This document shows, in pieces, positions 8,620 through 16,900 of a stretch of DNA of 64,000 nucleotides (position 1 is its first letter; each line of letters begins with the position of its first letter). Source of the stretch: JAWXCE01 sp033764775 (GTDB taxonomy: Bacteria > Pseudomonadota > Alphaproteobacteria > Rhizobiales > Rhodomicrobiaceae); NCBI GenBank assembly GCA_033764775.1, contig JANRIQ010000003.1, positions 96,321-160,320 on the forward strand. Direction: 5' to 3'. The translations under genes and the position numbers were made by a program. The notes below the pieces were generated by a model, which worked only from the letters and a program-made list of their open reading frames with translations, had not been told where the DNA came from and made no database searches.

Positions 8620-9387
8620 CTACAAAAGCTGCGCCTGTTTGAAACTCAGATATCCAACGCCGTCGCGCCCGATGATGATGTGGTCGTGGACGACGACGCC
8701 GACCTTCTCCGCCGCCGCGACGATAAGCTTTGTCATGTCGATGTCGGCCTTTGAAGGCGTGGGATCGCCCGACGGGTGGTTGTGGGAGAGCACCATGGCG
8801 GTGGCCGACAACTCCAGCGCCCGTTTGATCACCTCGCGCACGTAAACCGGCGCATGGTCGACGGTGCCCTTCTGCATCATCTCGTCGGCGATGATCTTGT
8901 TGCGCTTGTCGAGGAACAGCACGCGGAACTGCTCGCGCGTCTCGAACGCCATGGCGGCCCGCAGATACTCAAGCACCTCGCTCCAGGAGTTCAGCGCGTC
9001 GCGACGCATCACCGCGCCCTTCGCCAGACGCTGGCCGGCCGCCTGCGCCAGTTTCAACTCGGTGATGACGCCGTCGCCGACGCCCGGCACCTCCGCGAGC
9101 CGCTCCGGGGGTGCGCTGATCGCTTCGGCGAAGGAGCCGAACCGTTGAACGAGCGCTTTCGCCAGCGGTTTTACGTCCCGTCTCGGGATGGCGCGAAAGA
9201 GCAACAGCTCCATCAGCTCATAATCGGGAAGCGCTTCGGCGCCCGCTTCGCGAAAGCGCTGCCGCAAGCGATCGCGGTGGCCCCAGTAATGCGGCGTCGG
9301 CCGGTGCGGCTCCGGCGGCTTGACTTTCGCCCCGCGTTCCAGTTGCACCAACTCAAAAAGCGGACTTTCCTCGAATCCCTGCACCAT
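8620..9387 (-). CDS. radC: RadC family protein (JAB/MPN domain)
   Basis: A 255-residue cytoplasmic protein. An N-terminal helix-hairpin-helix region (about 45-110, with V-P-G-V-G-D-G) precedes an MPN/JAB domain bearing the metal-binding H-N-H-P-S-G-D-P-T-P-S motif near 205 and a conserved H-D-H-I-I-I-G. The family was once linked to DNA repair, but its biochemical role is not settled. The ATG at 9387 was chosen over an upstream ATG at 9429 because family proteins begin near M-V-Q-G-F. It lies downstream of map on the same strand across about 90 bp, a common alphaproteobacterial arrangement with sfsA. Confidence 0.92.
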   Translation of the reverse strand: MVQGFEESPLFELVQLERGAKVKPPEPHRPTPHYWGHRDRLRQRFREAGAEALPDYELMELLLFRAIPRRDVKPLAKALVQRFGSFAEAISAPPERLAEVPGVGDGVITELKLAQAAGQRLAKGAVMRRDALNSWSEVLEYLRAAMAFETREQFRVLFLDKRNKIIADEMMQKGTVDHAPVYVREVIKRALELSATAMVLSHNHPSGDPTPSKADIDMTKLIVAAAEKVGVVVHDHIIIGRDGVGYLSFKQAQLL

Positions 9388-9478
9388 GATCCCCCGCCCG
9401 ATACAAACAAAACGCCGGACAGCGTCCATTCCCCGCGCAGAAGACTAAGAACTTTCTCCAAAAAAGAAAAGATAGATT

Positions 9479-10300
9479 TTAAGCGGCGGCGCCCGGGATG
9501 TGCATGCCCGCCGGGCTGAGGGTGAAAATCTCAACGCCTGTGGAGGTCACGCCCACGCTATGCTCGAATTGCGCCGACAGCGATTTGTCGCGCGTGACAG
9601 CCGTCCAGCCGTCGCCGAGCAGCTTCACCGGCGCCTTGCCGAGATTGATCATCGGCTCGACCGTGAAGATCATGCCAGGCGCGAGGCGCAAGCCCTCCTC
9701 CGGCTCGCCGTAGTGCAGGATGTTCGGCTTGTCGTGGAACACCTGTCCGAGGCCGTGGCCGCAAAAATCGCGCACCACAGAGCAGCGCTCGCCCTCCGCG
9801 TAAACCTGGATCGCGGCGCCGATGTCGCCCGTTGTCGCGCCGGGGCGGATCGCCTCGATGCCGAGCATCATGGCCTTGTGCGTCACCTCAATGAGGCGCT
9901 CCGCCTTGCGCGAGATGCGCCCGACCGGGTACATGCGGCTTGTGTCGCCGTGCCAGCCGTCGACGATCAGCGTCACGTCGATGTTGATGATGTCGCCCTC
10001 GCGCAGCGCTTTTGGCCCCGGAATGCCGTGGCACACGACATGGTTGACCGAGGTGCAGGTGGCGCGCGTGTAGCCGCGATAGTTGAGCGGTGCGGGCAGG
10101 GCCTTGTGATCGAGCGCGAAGCCGAGGAGGATGTCGTCCAGCCGCTCAGTGGTGACGCCCGGCTTCACGTGCTCCGCGATCATGTCGAGCGCTTCGGCCG
10201 CAAGCCGCCCGGCCTTGCGCATGCCCTCATAGGCGGCGGGGCCGTAGATTTTCACTTTTGCGTCGAGGTCGTGGCCAAGGCGGCCGTCAAACAGGGTCAT
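9479..10300 (-). CDS. map: Type I methionine aminopeptidase
   Basis: A 273-residue enzyme that removes the N-terminal methionine from nascent proteins. The five metal ligands are recognisable: Asp in I-N-I-D-V-T, Asp in H-G-D-T-S, His in F-C-G-H-G-L-G, Glu in T-V-E-P-M and Glu in Q-F-E-H-S. The active-site H of V-V-C-H-G-I-P is also present. Length is normal for the bacterial family with a short N-terminal extension. The start overlaps the sfsA stop by four bases (ATGA), so the two are probably translationally coupled. Confidence 0.97.
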   Translation of the reverse strand: MTLFDGRLGHDLDAKVKIYGPAAYEGMRKAGRLAAEALDMIAEHVKPGVTTERLDDILLGFALDHKALPAPLNYRGYTRATCTSVNHVVCHGIPGPKALREGDIINIDVTLIVDGWHGDTSRMYPVGRISRKAERLIEVTHKAMMLGIEAIRPGATTGDIGAAIQVYAEGERCSVVRDFCGHGLGQVFHDKPNILHYGEPEEGLRLAPGMIFTVEPMINLGKAPVKLLGDGWTAVTRDKSLSAQFEHSVGVTSTGVEIFTLSPAGMHIPGAAA

Positions 10301-11013
10301 GCGGGCTCGTTAATCGAAATGGGTGTGTTCAGCGTGATAGCGTCGGCGGCAACCTCGCATGCATAACATAAGGCCTCGACGCCGCCCCGTCGAGCCTCGG
10401 CGAATGCGGCGGCATACTGGGGGTCGATGTCCGCCGCGAGACGGAAGCGATGCGCGTCGCCGCGCTGCACGCAGTAGACCATCACCGCGCGCTTGCCCGC
10501 CGCGACCATCGCCGCCAGCTCGCGCAAATGCTTCGCGCCACGCGCGGTGACACAGTCCGGGAACTCGGCGAGGCCAGGCTCCCGCACCAGATGCACGTTT
10601 TTCACCTCAACATAGCAATCCGGCCGTCCCGCTCCCGTGAGCAGCATGTCGATGCGGCTCGCTCCGCCATATTTCACCTCGCGGCGCAAGGCTTCGTAAC
10701 CGCCAAGCTCCGCGATGACGCCGCCGCGGATGGCCTCCTCCACCAGCGAGTTCGGCCGTCCGGTGTTGACGCCCACTAGCGCGGGCGCGGGGTCGAGCGT
10801 CTCAACGATCTCCAGCGTGTGCGGCAGCGCGCGGCCCTTCGCCGTCGAGACGGACAGCCAGACGCGCAGGCCCGGAGCGGTCATCCCGAGCATCGCGCCG
10901 GGGTTCGGGCAATGCGCGGTGACGACCTCGCTGCCCGCCAGCCGCACGTCGGCGAGAAAGCGCTTGTATCGCTGGACGAGCGCACCCTGTATAAGCGGCG
11001 TTGGAAATCGCAT
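10297..11013 (-). CDS. sfsA: SfsA family DNA/RNA nuclease-like protein
   Basis: A 238-residue protein of normal length. It carries the N-terminal OB-like segment beginning R-F-P-T-P-L-I-Q-G-A-L-V-Q-R-Y-K-R-F-L and the nuclease-like core S-R-I-D-M-L-L with Y-V-E-V-K-N-V, the D-(E)xK-type metal site, followed by F-P-D-C-V-T-A-R-G-A-K-H. SfsA was first described as a sugar-fermentation stimulation protein; its in vivo role remains unclear. Coupled to map by a four-base overlap. Divergent from the CinA-like gene with only 17 bp between starts, so the two promoters must overlap. Confidence 0.95.
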   Translation of the reverse strand: MRFPTPLIQGALVQRYKRFLADVRLAGSEVVTAHCPNPGAMLGMTAPGLRVWLSVSTAKGRALPHTLEIVETLDPAPALVGVNTGRPNSLVEEAIRGGVIAELGGYEALRREVKYGGASRIDMLLTGAGRPDCYVEVKNVHLVREPGLAEFPDCVTARGAKHLRELAAMVAAGKRAVMVYCVQRGDAHRFRLAADIDPQYAAAFAEARRGGVEALCYACEVAADAITLNTPISINEPA

Positions 11014-11030
11014 CGGCAGGGCGTAGCAGG

Positions 11031-11789
11031 ATGACGGACGGGGTGGAACAGAAAACGGACATCGTCACCGCCGCCATGCTCGTCATCGGCGATGAAATTC
11101 TCTCCGGCCGTACGAAGGACGTGAACATCAATGCGGTGGCGGCGCGCTGCACGGCCATCGGCGTCCGGCTGATGGAGGCGCGCGTCGTGCCGGATGTCCG
11201 CGAGCGCATCGTGGAGGCGGTGAATGCGCTGCGGCCGCGCTACGATTATCTGTTCACCTCCGGGGGCATCGGCCCGACCCACGACGACATCACGGCGGAT
11301 TGCGTCGCCGCCGCGTTCGGCGTGGGGATCAGCGTGCGCGAGGACGCGGTCGCCATGCTGCGCGAGCGCTACTCGGCGGCCGAGCTGACGCCCGCCCGCC
11401 TGCGCATGGCGCGCATCCCGCACGGCGCCGCGCTCATCGAGAACCCGGTGTCGAAGGCGCCCGGTTTCATGCTCGGCAACGTCATCGTCATGGCGGGGGT
11501 GCCGGGCATCATGCGCGCGATGCTGGATGCGGTGACGCCGCGCCTGCGCACCGGGCGGGTGGTGCTGTCGGAGACCGTGGTCGTCGCCCGGCCTGAGGGC
11601 GAGGTGGCGCAGACGCTCGCCGAGGCGCAAGCCCGCTTCCCCGATGTGGCGATGGGCAGCTACCCGTTTTTCGAGGACGGGCGGGCGGGCGCGAACCTGG
11701 TGCTGCGCGGGGTGGACGCGGGGCGGTTGGGCGAAGCGGCGGCGGCGTTGAAGCGCAAGCTCGCCGAGGCGGGGCTGGCGGGCGGCTAG
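11031..11789 (+). CDS. CinA-like competence/damage-inducible (molybdopterin-binding fold) protein
   Basis: A 252-residue protein matching the N-terminal half of CinA only: A-A-M-L-V-I-G-D-E-I-L-S-G-R-T-K-D near the start, then F-T-S-G-G-I-G-P-T-H-D-D-I-T at about 75-88 and N-P-V-S-K-A-P-G-F. The nicotinamide-mononucleotide deamidase (C-terminal) half of full CinA is absent. This short form is common in alphaproteobacteria and is not a truncation. The ATG at 11031 was chosen as the first start after the sfsA promoter region. Its stop shares CTAG with the convergent TIR gene. Confidence 0.88.
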   Translation: MTDGVEQKTDIVTAAMLVIGDEILSGRTKDVNINAVAARCTAIGVRLMEARVVPDVRERIVEAVNALRPRYDYLFTSGGIGPTHDDITADCVAAAFGVGISVREDAVAMLRERYSAAELTPARLRMARIPHGAALIENPVSKAPGFMLGNVIVMAGVPGIMRAMLDAVTPRLRTGRVVLSETVVVARPEGEVAQTLAEAQARFPDVAMGSYPFFEDGRAGANLVLRGVDAGRLGEAAAALKRKLAEAGLAGG

Positions 11790-13072
11790 CGCGCGGTCAG
11801 GTCGGCTGCGTCCCAGAGTTTGAGGGTTCTACCTTCGCTTCCCGAGACGACGGTTTTGCCGTCGGGGGAGAAGGCGGCGGCGGTGACAGCATACGCATGC
11901 CTTTCGAGGGTGCGGATGAGCTTGCCTGTGGCGGCGTCCCAGAGTTTGAGGTTGTTGTCTGAGCTTCCCGAGACGATGGTTTTGCCGTCGGGCGAGAACG
12001 CGGCGGCGGTGACACCATACCCATGCCCTTCGAGGGTTCTGATCAGGCCCTTGGCCTTATCCTCATACCCTCCACGGGCCAAAAAATTTTCAACCTTAGG
12101 TTGCTCACCCCCCTCACTTTGGGTTGTGCCCAGCTGCGCCACGCTTTTCAGCCGCGCCGCCTCCGCCCGCAGCGCGGCGATTTCGCGCTCCTTCGCCGCA
12201 ACATCCGCGCCAAGCCGCGCTGCCCCCGCCCGCGCTTCCTCCAACTCCGCCACGTCCGCCCCGCCCTTTTTCAGGGCCGCCTCGGCCTCCCGCACGCGCC
12301 GCTCCGCCGCCGCGAGTTTGGTTTGGGCCTCCGCCGCCTGTTCGCGCGCGCCAGCCAGCGCTTTTTCAGCCGCCTCCTTGTCGGCGTCCGCGCGCTCCAG
12401 CGCGTCCTGCACCGTCTGCAGTTGCCGTTTGGCGGTGGCCGCCTCCGCCCGCGCGGCATCTCGCTCCGCCCGCGCCTCCTTCGCCTGCTGACGGAACACG
12501 TTGTCAGAAGGCGGCTCGATCAGATAAAGCCCGGCCGCGACGCCCAAGCCCAACGCCGACGCCGCCGCGCCGCCCGCCGCCCACAGGGGAACCCCCCGCG
12601 GCCGCGCCGCCGCGATAAGCTGCTTCAGCCGCTTGCCGATTTTGCCCGCGTCGTCGTCAAAGCTCTCCGATCGCAGCAGCATAGCCTGCAGCGCGGTGAG
12701 GCCGATGAGGTTGGTGGGCAGCGCGGCGGGGGCGGGCACCTCGGCGCCGTCGATGAGGATCGGCAGCACGGGGATGTTGCGCATAAAGGCGCGGGCGATC
12801 TCGAAGCGGACGAAATCGTTGGGGTTGTCGAGGCGGCGCTCGCCCTTCTCGTTCAGCACGTCCGCCCAGCCGGCGGGGATGAGCACGGCCATCGAGCTGC
12901 TGGCGTCCACCTCGCGCTCAAGCTTTGACGGCCAGTGGTCGCCGCCCTCAAGCTCGCTCGTGTCGAGGAACACGGCGCCGCGCCCGAACTCGCGGGTGAG
13001 CACGCCGTGCAAGAGCCGGGCGTCCTTGCCGCTCAGCGCCTTGCGGTAATTGATGAAGACTTTGTAGCCCAC
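11786..13072 (-). CDS. TIR - transmembrane - coiled coil - WD40 protein
   Basis: A 428-residue protein with four parts. Residues 1-115 form a TIR domain: strand A K-V-F-I-N-Y-R-K, a box-2-like F-L-D-T-S-E-L-E-G-G-D-H-W, and D-F-V-R-F-E-I, whose E91 sits where NAD-cleaving TIRs keep their glutamate. Residues about 161-185 form one transmembrane helix. Residues about 196-311 form an Ala/Glu/Arg-rich coiled coil. Residues 343-428 hold two near-identical WD40 repeats. A WD40 ring normally needs six to eight blades, so two suggest oligomeric completion, repeat loss or truncation. GTG start. Same strand as the 217-residue unknown, 64 bp downstream of it. TIR proteins with sensor repeats are often immune effectors; an immune role here is inference. 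Confidence 0.85.
   Translation of the reverse strand: MGYKVFINYRKALSGKDARLLHGVLTREFGRGAVFLDTSELEGGDHWPSKLEREVDASSSMAVLIPAGWADVLNEKGERRLDNPNDFVRFEIARAFMRNIPVLPILIDGAEVPAPAALPTNLIGLTALQAMLLRSESFDDDAGKIGKRLKQLIAAARPRGVPLWAAGGAAASALGLGVAAGLYLIEPPSDNVFRQQAKEARAERDAARAEAATAKRQLQTVQDALERADADKEAAEKALAGAREQAAEAQTKLAAAERRVREAEAALKKGGADVAELEEARAGAARLGADVAAKEREIAALRAEAARLKSVAQLGTTQSEGGEQPKVENFLARGGYEDKAKGLIRTLEGHGYGVTAAAFSPDGKTIVSGSSDNNLKLWDAATGKLIRTLERHAYAVTAAAFSPDGKTVVSGSEGRTLKLWDAADLTAR
11789..12046 (-). repeat. Two tandem WD40 repeat units within the TIR gene
   Basis: Two in-frame units, 11921-12046 (42 codons) and 11789-11920 (44 codons), both begin L-I-R-T-L-E and share V-T-A-A-A-F-S-P-D-G-K-T, V-S-G-S and L-K-L-W-D-A-A. 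The similarity at DNA level is high, including the stretch around the S-P-D-G-K codons. Such arrays gain and lose units by recombination and can also be collapsed by short-read assembly. Confidence 0.85.
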
Positions 13073-13080
13073 GCCCGCCC

Positions 13081-13100
13081 CGGGGAAGAAACGTTCCCCG
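13081..13100 (-). promoter_or_regulatory. Perfect hairpin just upstream of the TIR start
   Basis: C-G-G-G-G-A-A, six-base loop, T-T-C-C-C-C-G, immediately upstream of the GTG start at 13072 and downstream of the 217-residue unknown. It has no U-tract, so it is not a normal terminator. It could limit ribosome access or protect mRNA ends. Role is conjecture. Confidence 0.35.
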
Positions 13101-13136
13101 TCTCCTTAAATGAAGGCGGGCGGGCGGTAAAGGCGG

Positions 13137-13790
13137 CTAGTGCAGCGGCGCGGCTGTTTCGGCGTCGGCGGCGGACGGCGGCAGGATGATCTCGCCGTCC
13201 AGCAAATCCGTCAGGTCGAGCACCGCGTCGGCCTCGTCGGTTTCATCGAGCATCTCGCCGAACAGCGCGAATTCCTTATCGAGCACGCCCAAAAAGCTTT
13301 CGCACGCGGCGATAAGATCTTCGGCGCGCACCTTGCCGGCGATGAGATAGGCGGCCGTCTCGCTCTCATCGGCGAGCGCCGCTCGGTCGTCAAGGAACCG
13401 GCGCGAGGTGCCGCCGCCATGGAACATGGTCTGCGCGGACGGGGCGATGGCCTGCTGCAGCTCGTCGGAGAACACGGTGGCGAGCAGGAACAGATTGATC
13501 TCCGGCTTTAAGGCCGGGGCGAGCGTACGCATCTCCTTCGCCCAACCGCGCGCGCGGGCGAGCTTGGCGATCATGAACGCCTCGCGGCCGCGCAGAGATT
13601 TGATTTCGCGGCGGAAGCTTTCAAGCTGCTCGAAGATTTCATCGCAGCTCGCCTCAGGGCCGATAAGCGGCGGTGAGCAGCGGGCGGCGCGAAGGGCCTG
13701 CCCGTCCTCCAAGATGGACCGCAGCGCGTCGCTCAAGAAAAACGCCACGGACTTCAAACGTTCGTCGCTGACGATGGAGGTCATCCACAT
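13137..13790 (-). CDS. Hypothetical helical protein upstream of the TIR gene
   Basis: A 217-residue product. The frame is open further upstream but overlaps nrdJ, so I start at the ATG-TGG-ATG at 13790 (the second ATG at 13784 is equally possible; neither has a strong ribosome site). The sequence is predicted mostly alpha-helical, with a central segment rich in Arg/Lys (R-R-E-I-K-S-L-R-G-R-E-A-F) and an acidic C-terminal tail (D-E-T-D-E-A-D and D-L-T-D-L-L-D-G-E-I). No signal peptide and no membrane helix. No family recognised. It follows the nrdJ terminator and precedes the TIR gene by 64 bp on the same strand, so the two may form one transcript. Confidence 0.6.
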   Translation of the reverse strand: MWMTSIVSDERLKSVAFFLSDALRSILEDGQALRAARCSPPLIGPEASCDEIFEQLESFRREIKSLRGREAFMIAKLARARGWAKEMRTLAPALKPEINLFLLATVFSDELQQAIAPSAQTMFHGGGTSRRFLDDRAALADESETAAYLIAGKVRAEDLIAACESFLGVLDKEFALFGEMLDETDEADAVLDLTDLLDGEIILPPSAADAETAAPLH

Positions 13791-13842
13791 CCGCTGTTTC
13801 GGCCCAAAAGGCCGCTCCCACGATGAGACGCGCAACTCCCCG

Positions 13843-13870
13843 AAAAAGCGCGGGCATGAACACGCCCGCG
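13843..13870 (-). terminator. Rho-independent terminator of nrdJ
   Basis: On the minus strand a perfect 7-bp stem C-G-C-G-G-G-C / G-C-C-C-G-C-G with an 8-base loop (arms at 13864-13870 and 13849-13855) is followed by C-T-T-T-T-T. It lies 45 bp past the nrdJ stop and before the next gene, so it separates nrdJ from the TIR unit. Confidence 0.8.
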
Positions 13871-13914
13871 GACTGTTTACATGCTTAGCCGGGCCGCAAA
13901 GGTTGAAACCGAAC

Positions 13915-16900
13915 TCAACTACAGCCGCTCGTTCCGCCGCAGGTGTCGCATTTGAGGCATGTGCCGTTGCGAACCAGGGTGAAGTTGCCGCAGCTTCCGC
14001 ATGCTTCGCCCTCGTAGCCTTTGACGCGGGCTTCGGCGACACGGTCGCTCACTGTACGCAACGCTTGGAGACTGTTGGCCGCCTTGGCGCGCTGAGGCGC
14101 CGGGGCGGGCGGTTGAGCCACATGATACGCAGTGGCTAGGTTGCCGGAGATTGCGGGCGACCCGCTTTCGACAACGCTCGATTGATGTTGGTGACCATGC
14201 GCTTGAACCGTGACGAGATTATGGTGAAGCGCGCCGCGGGTGAGGCCGCGGCTGACGAATTTTTCCGCGAGCGCCAGTTGCAGTTGGTTCGCCTCTTCGC
14301 CGCCGATGTCGGTTTCCTCCATGTCCGTGTGCTCGACATGCGACAGGTCGTTGCGGCTGAGATAGCTCACCGCCAGCTCGCGGAAGATGTAGTCGAGGAT
14401 CGAGGTGGCGTTTTTGATCGAGTCGTTGCCCTGCACGAGGCCAGCCGGCTCAAAGCGGGTGAAGGTGAACGCCTCCACGAACTCCTCCAGCGGCACGCCA
14501 TATTGCAGGCCGAGGCTGATGGCGATGGCGAAATTGTTCATCAGGCTGCGGAAGGCGGCGCCCTCCTTGTGCATGTCGATGAAGATTTCGCCGAGGCGGC
14601 CGTCCTCGTACTCGCCGGTGCGCAAGTAAACCTTGTGCCCGCCGACCGTTGCTTTCTGGGTATAGCCCTTGCGGCGGCCGGGCAGCTTCTCGCGCTCGGC
14701 TTTGAGGCGGACGCGCTCCACGATGCGCTCCACGATGCGCTCGGCCATCAGCGCGGCGCGCTTCTGCTGCGGTTTTTCTGCGATGTCTTCTTCGTCCGCG
14801 TCGTCGTCCGAGACGCCGAGCACCTGCGCGTTGAGCGGTTGCGACAGTTTCGAGCCGTCGCGGTAGAGCGCGTTGGCCTTTAGCGCCAGCTTCCACGATA
14901 GTTCGTAGGCGCGCTTGCAGTCCTCGACCGTGGCGTCGTTCGGCATGTTGATCGTTTTCGAGATGGCGCCGGAGATGAACGGCTGCGCCGCCGCCATCAT
15001 CAGGATGTGGCTTTGCGGCGAGAGGAAGCGCTTGCCCTTGCGGCCGCACGGATTGGCGCAGTCGAACACAGGCAAGTGCTCAGGCTTCAGGCCCGGCGCG
15101 CCCTCGAGCGTCATCGCCCCGCAGATATACTCGTTCGCCGCCTCGATCTCGGCCTTGGAGAAGCCGATGGCGGAAAGCAGGTCGAGGCCGGGAGCGTCAA
15201 GCTGCTCGCGCGTGAGCTTCAGCGTCTCGATGCAGAAATCCTCGCCGAGCGTCCACTTGTTGAACACGAACTTGATGTCGAACGCCTGCGCGAGCGCCGC
15301 CTCGACCACGGCGAGCTTCTCGTCCGTGAAGCCGCGTTTGCGCAACGCCGACGCGTTAACCCCGGGCGCGCCCTCCAGCGTGCCGCGCCCGACGGCGTAA
15401 TCCGTGATCGTGGTGATCTGGTCTGGCGTGTAGCCGAGAGCGGCCAGCGCGTCGGGCACGGAGCGGTTGATGATCTTGAAATAGCCGCCGCCGGCGAGCT
15501 TCTTGAACTTCACGAGCGCGAAGTCCGGCTCGATGCCCGTGGTGTCGCAATCCATCACGAGGCCGATGGTGCCGGTCGGCGCGATCACCGACACCTGCGC
15601 GTTGCGGTAGCCGAACTCCTCACCGAAGCTCAGAGCCTCATCCCAGGCCGCGCGCGCCGCAGACACCAGGTCGGTTTGCGGACAGGCTTTGTCGTCAAGC
15701 GGCACGGGGGAGGTGCGCAGTTTTTCGTAGCCGCTCTTGAAGCCGTAGGCGGCGTTGCGGTGGTTCCGCATGACGCGCAGCATGTGCTCCGCGTTCGCCG
15801 CGTAGCCTTTGAAGGCGCCGAGTTCGCCCGCCATCTCGCCCGAGGTCGCATAGGCGACGCCGGTCATCTGCGCCGAGATCGCCGCCGTGATGGCCCGGCC
15901 CTCCTCGGAGTCGTACGGGATGCCGGACGCCATCAGCAGGCCCCCGATGTTCGCGAAGCCGAGGCCGAGCGTGCGGAACTCATAGGAAAGCTGCGCAATC
16001 TCGCGCGACGGGAACTGCGCCATGGTCACCGAGATTTCGAGCACGACCGTCCACAGCCGCACGGCGTGGGCGAAGCTCTCCGCATCGAAGAGGGAATCGC
16101 CGCCGCCACGGAACGTCATCAGGTTCAGCGAGGCGAGGTTGCACGCCGTATCGTCCAGGAACATGTACTCCGAGCACGGGTTCGATGCGCGGATCTCGCC
16201 GGAGGCCGGGCAGGTGTGCCAGTCATTGATCGTGGTGTGGAACTGGATGCCCGGGTCGGCGGACTGCCATGCGGCCTCCGCGATTTGATCCCACAGAGCG
16301 CGCGCCTTCACGGTTTTCACGGTTTTGCCGGTGATGCGCGCCTTCAGCGCCCAGTCGCCGTCGGCCTCGACCGCCTTCAGGAAGGCGTCGTCCACGCGCA
16401 CGGTGTTGTTCGAATTCTGGCCGGAAACGGTGCGGTAAGCCTCGCCCTCCCAGTCCGTGTCGAACGAGGGGAACTCGATCTTGGTGAAGCCCTGCCGCGC
16501 GAACTGCATCACGCGCTGGATGTAGTTGTCCGGCACCTGCGCCTTGCGGGCCGCGCGGATTTCCCGCTTCAAAGCTGGGTTGCGTGCCGGATCATAGCAC
16601 GCCTCACCCTCGGCCTCGCAATTCACGCACGCTTTCATGATGGCGGAGAGGTGCTTCGCGCACAGCTTGGAGCCGGCGACGAGCGCCGCGACCTTCTGCT
16701 CCTCCAGCACCTTCCATTGGATAAATTCCTCCACGTCCGGGTGGTCGGCGTCGACGATCACCATTTTCGCCGCGCGCCGCGTCGTGCCGCCGGACTTGAT
16801 CGCGCCAGCCGCGCGGTCGCCGATCTTCAGAAAGCTGAGCAGGCCCGAGGAGCGCCCGCCGCCGGAGAGCTTTTCGCCCTCGCCGCGCAGCTTGGAGAAG

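Noticed and set aside
12124..12618. Plus-strand frame encoding a Pro/Ala-rich protein
   Set aside because: Antisense to the Ala/Glu/Arg coiled coil of the TIR protein, which produces such composition automatically.
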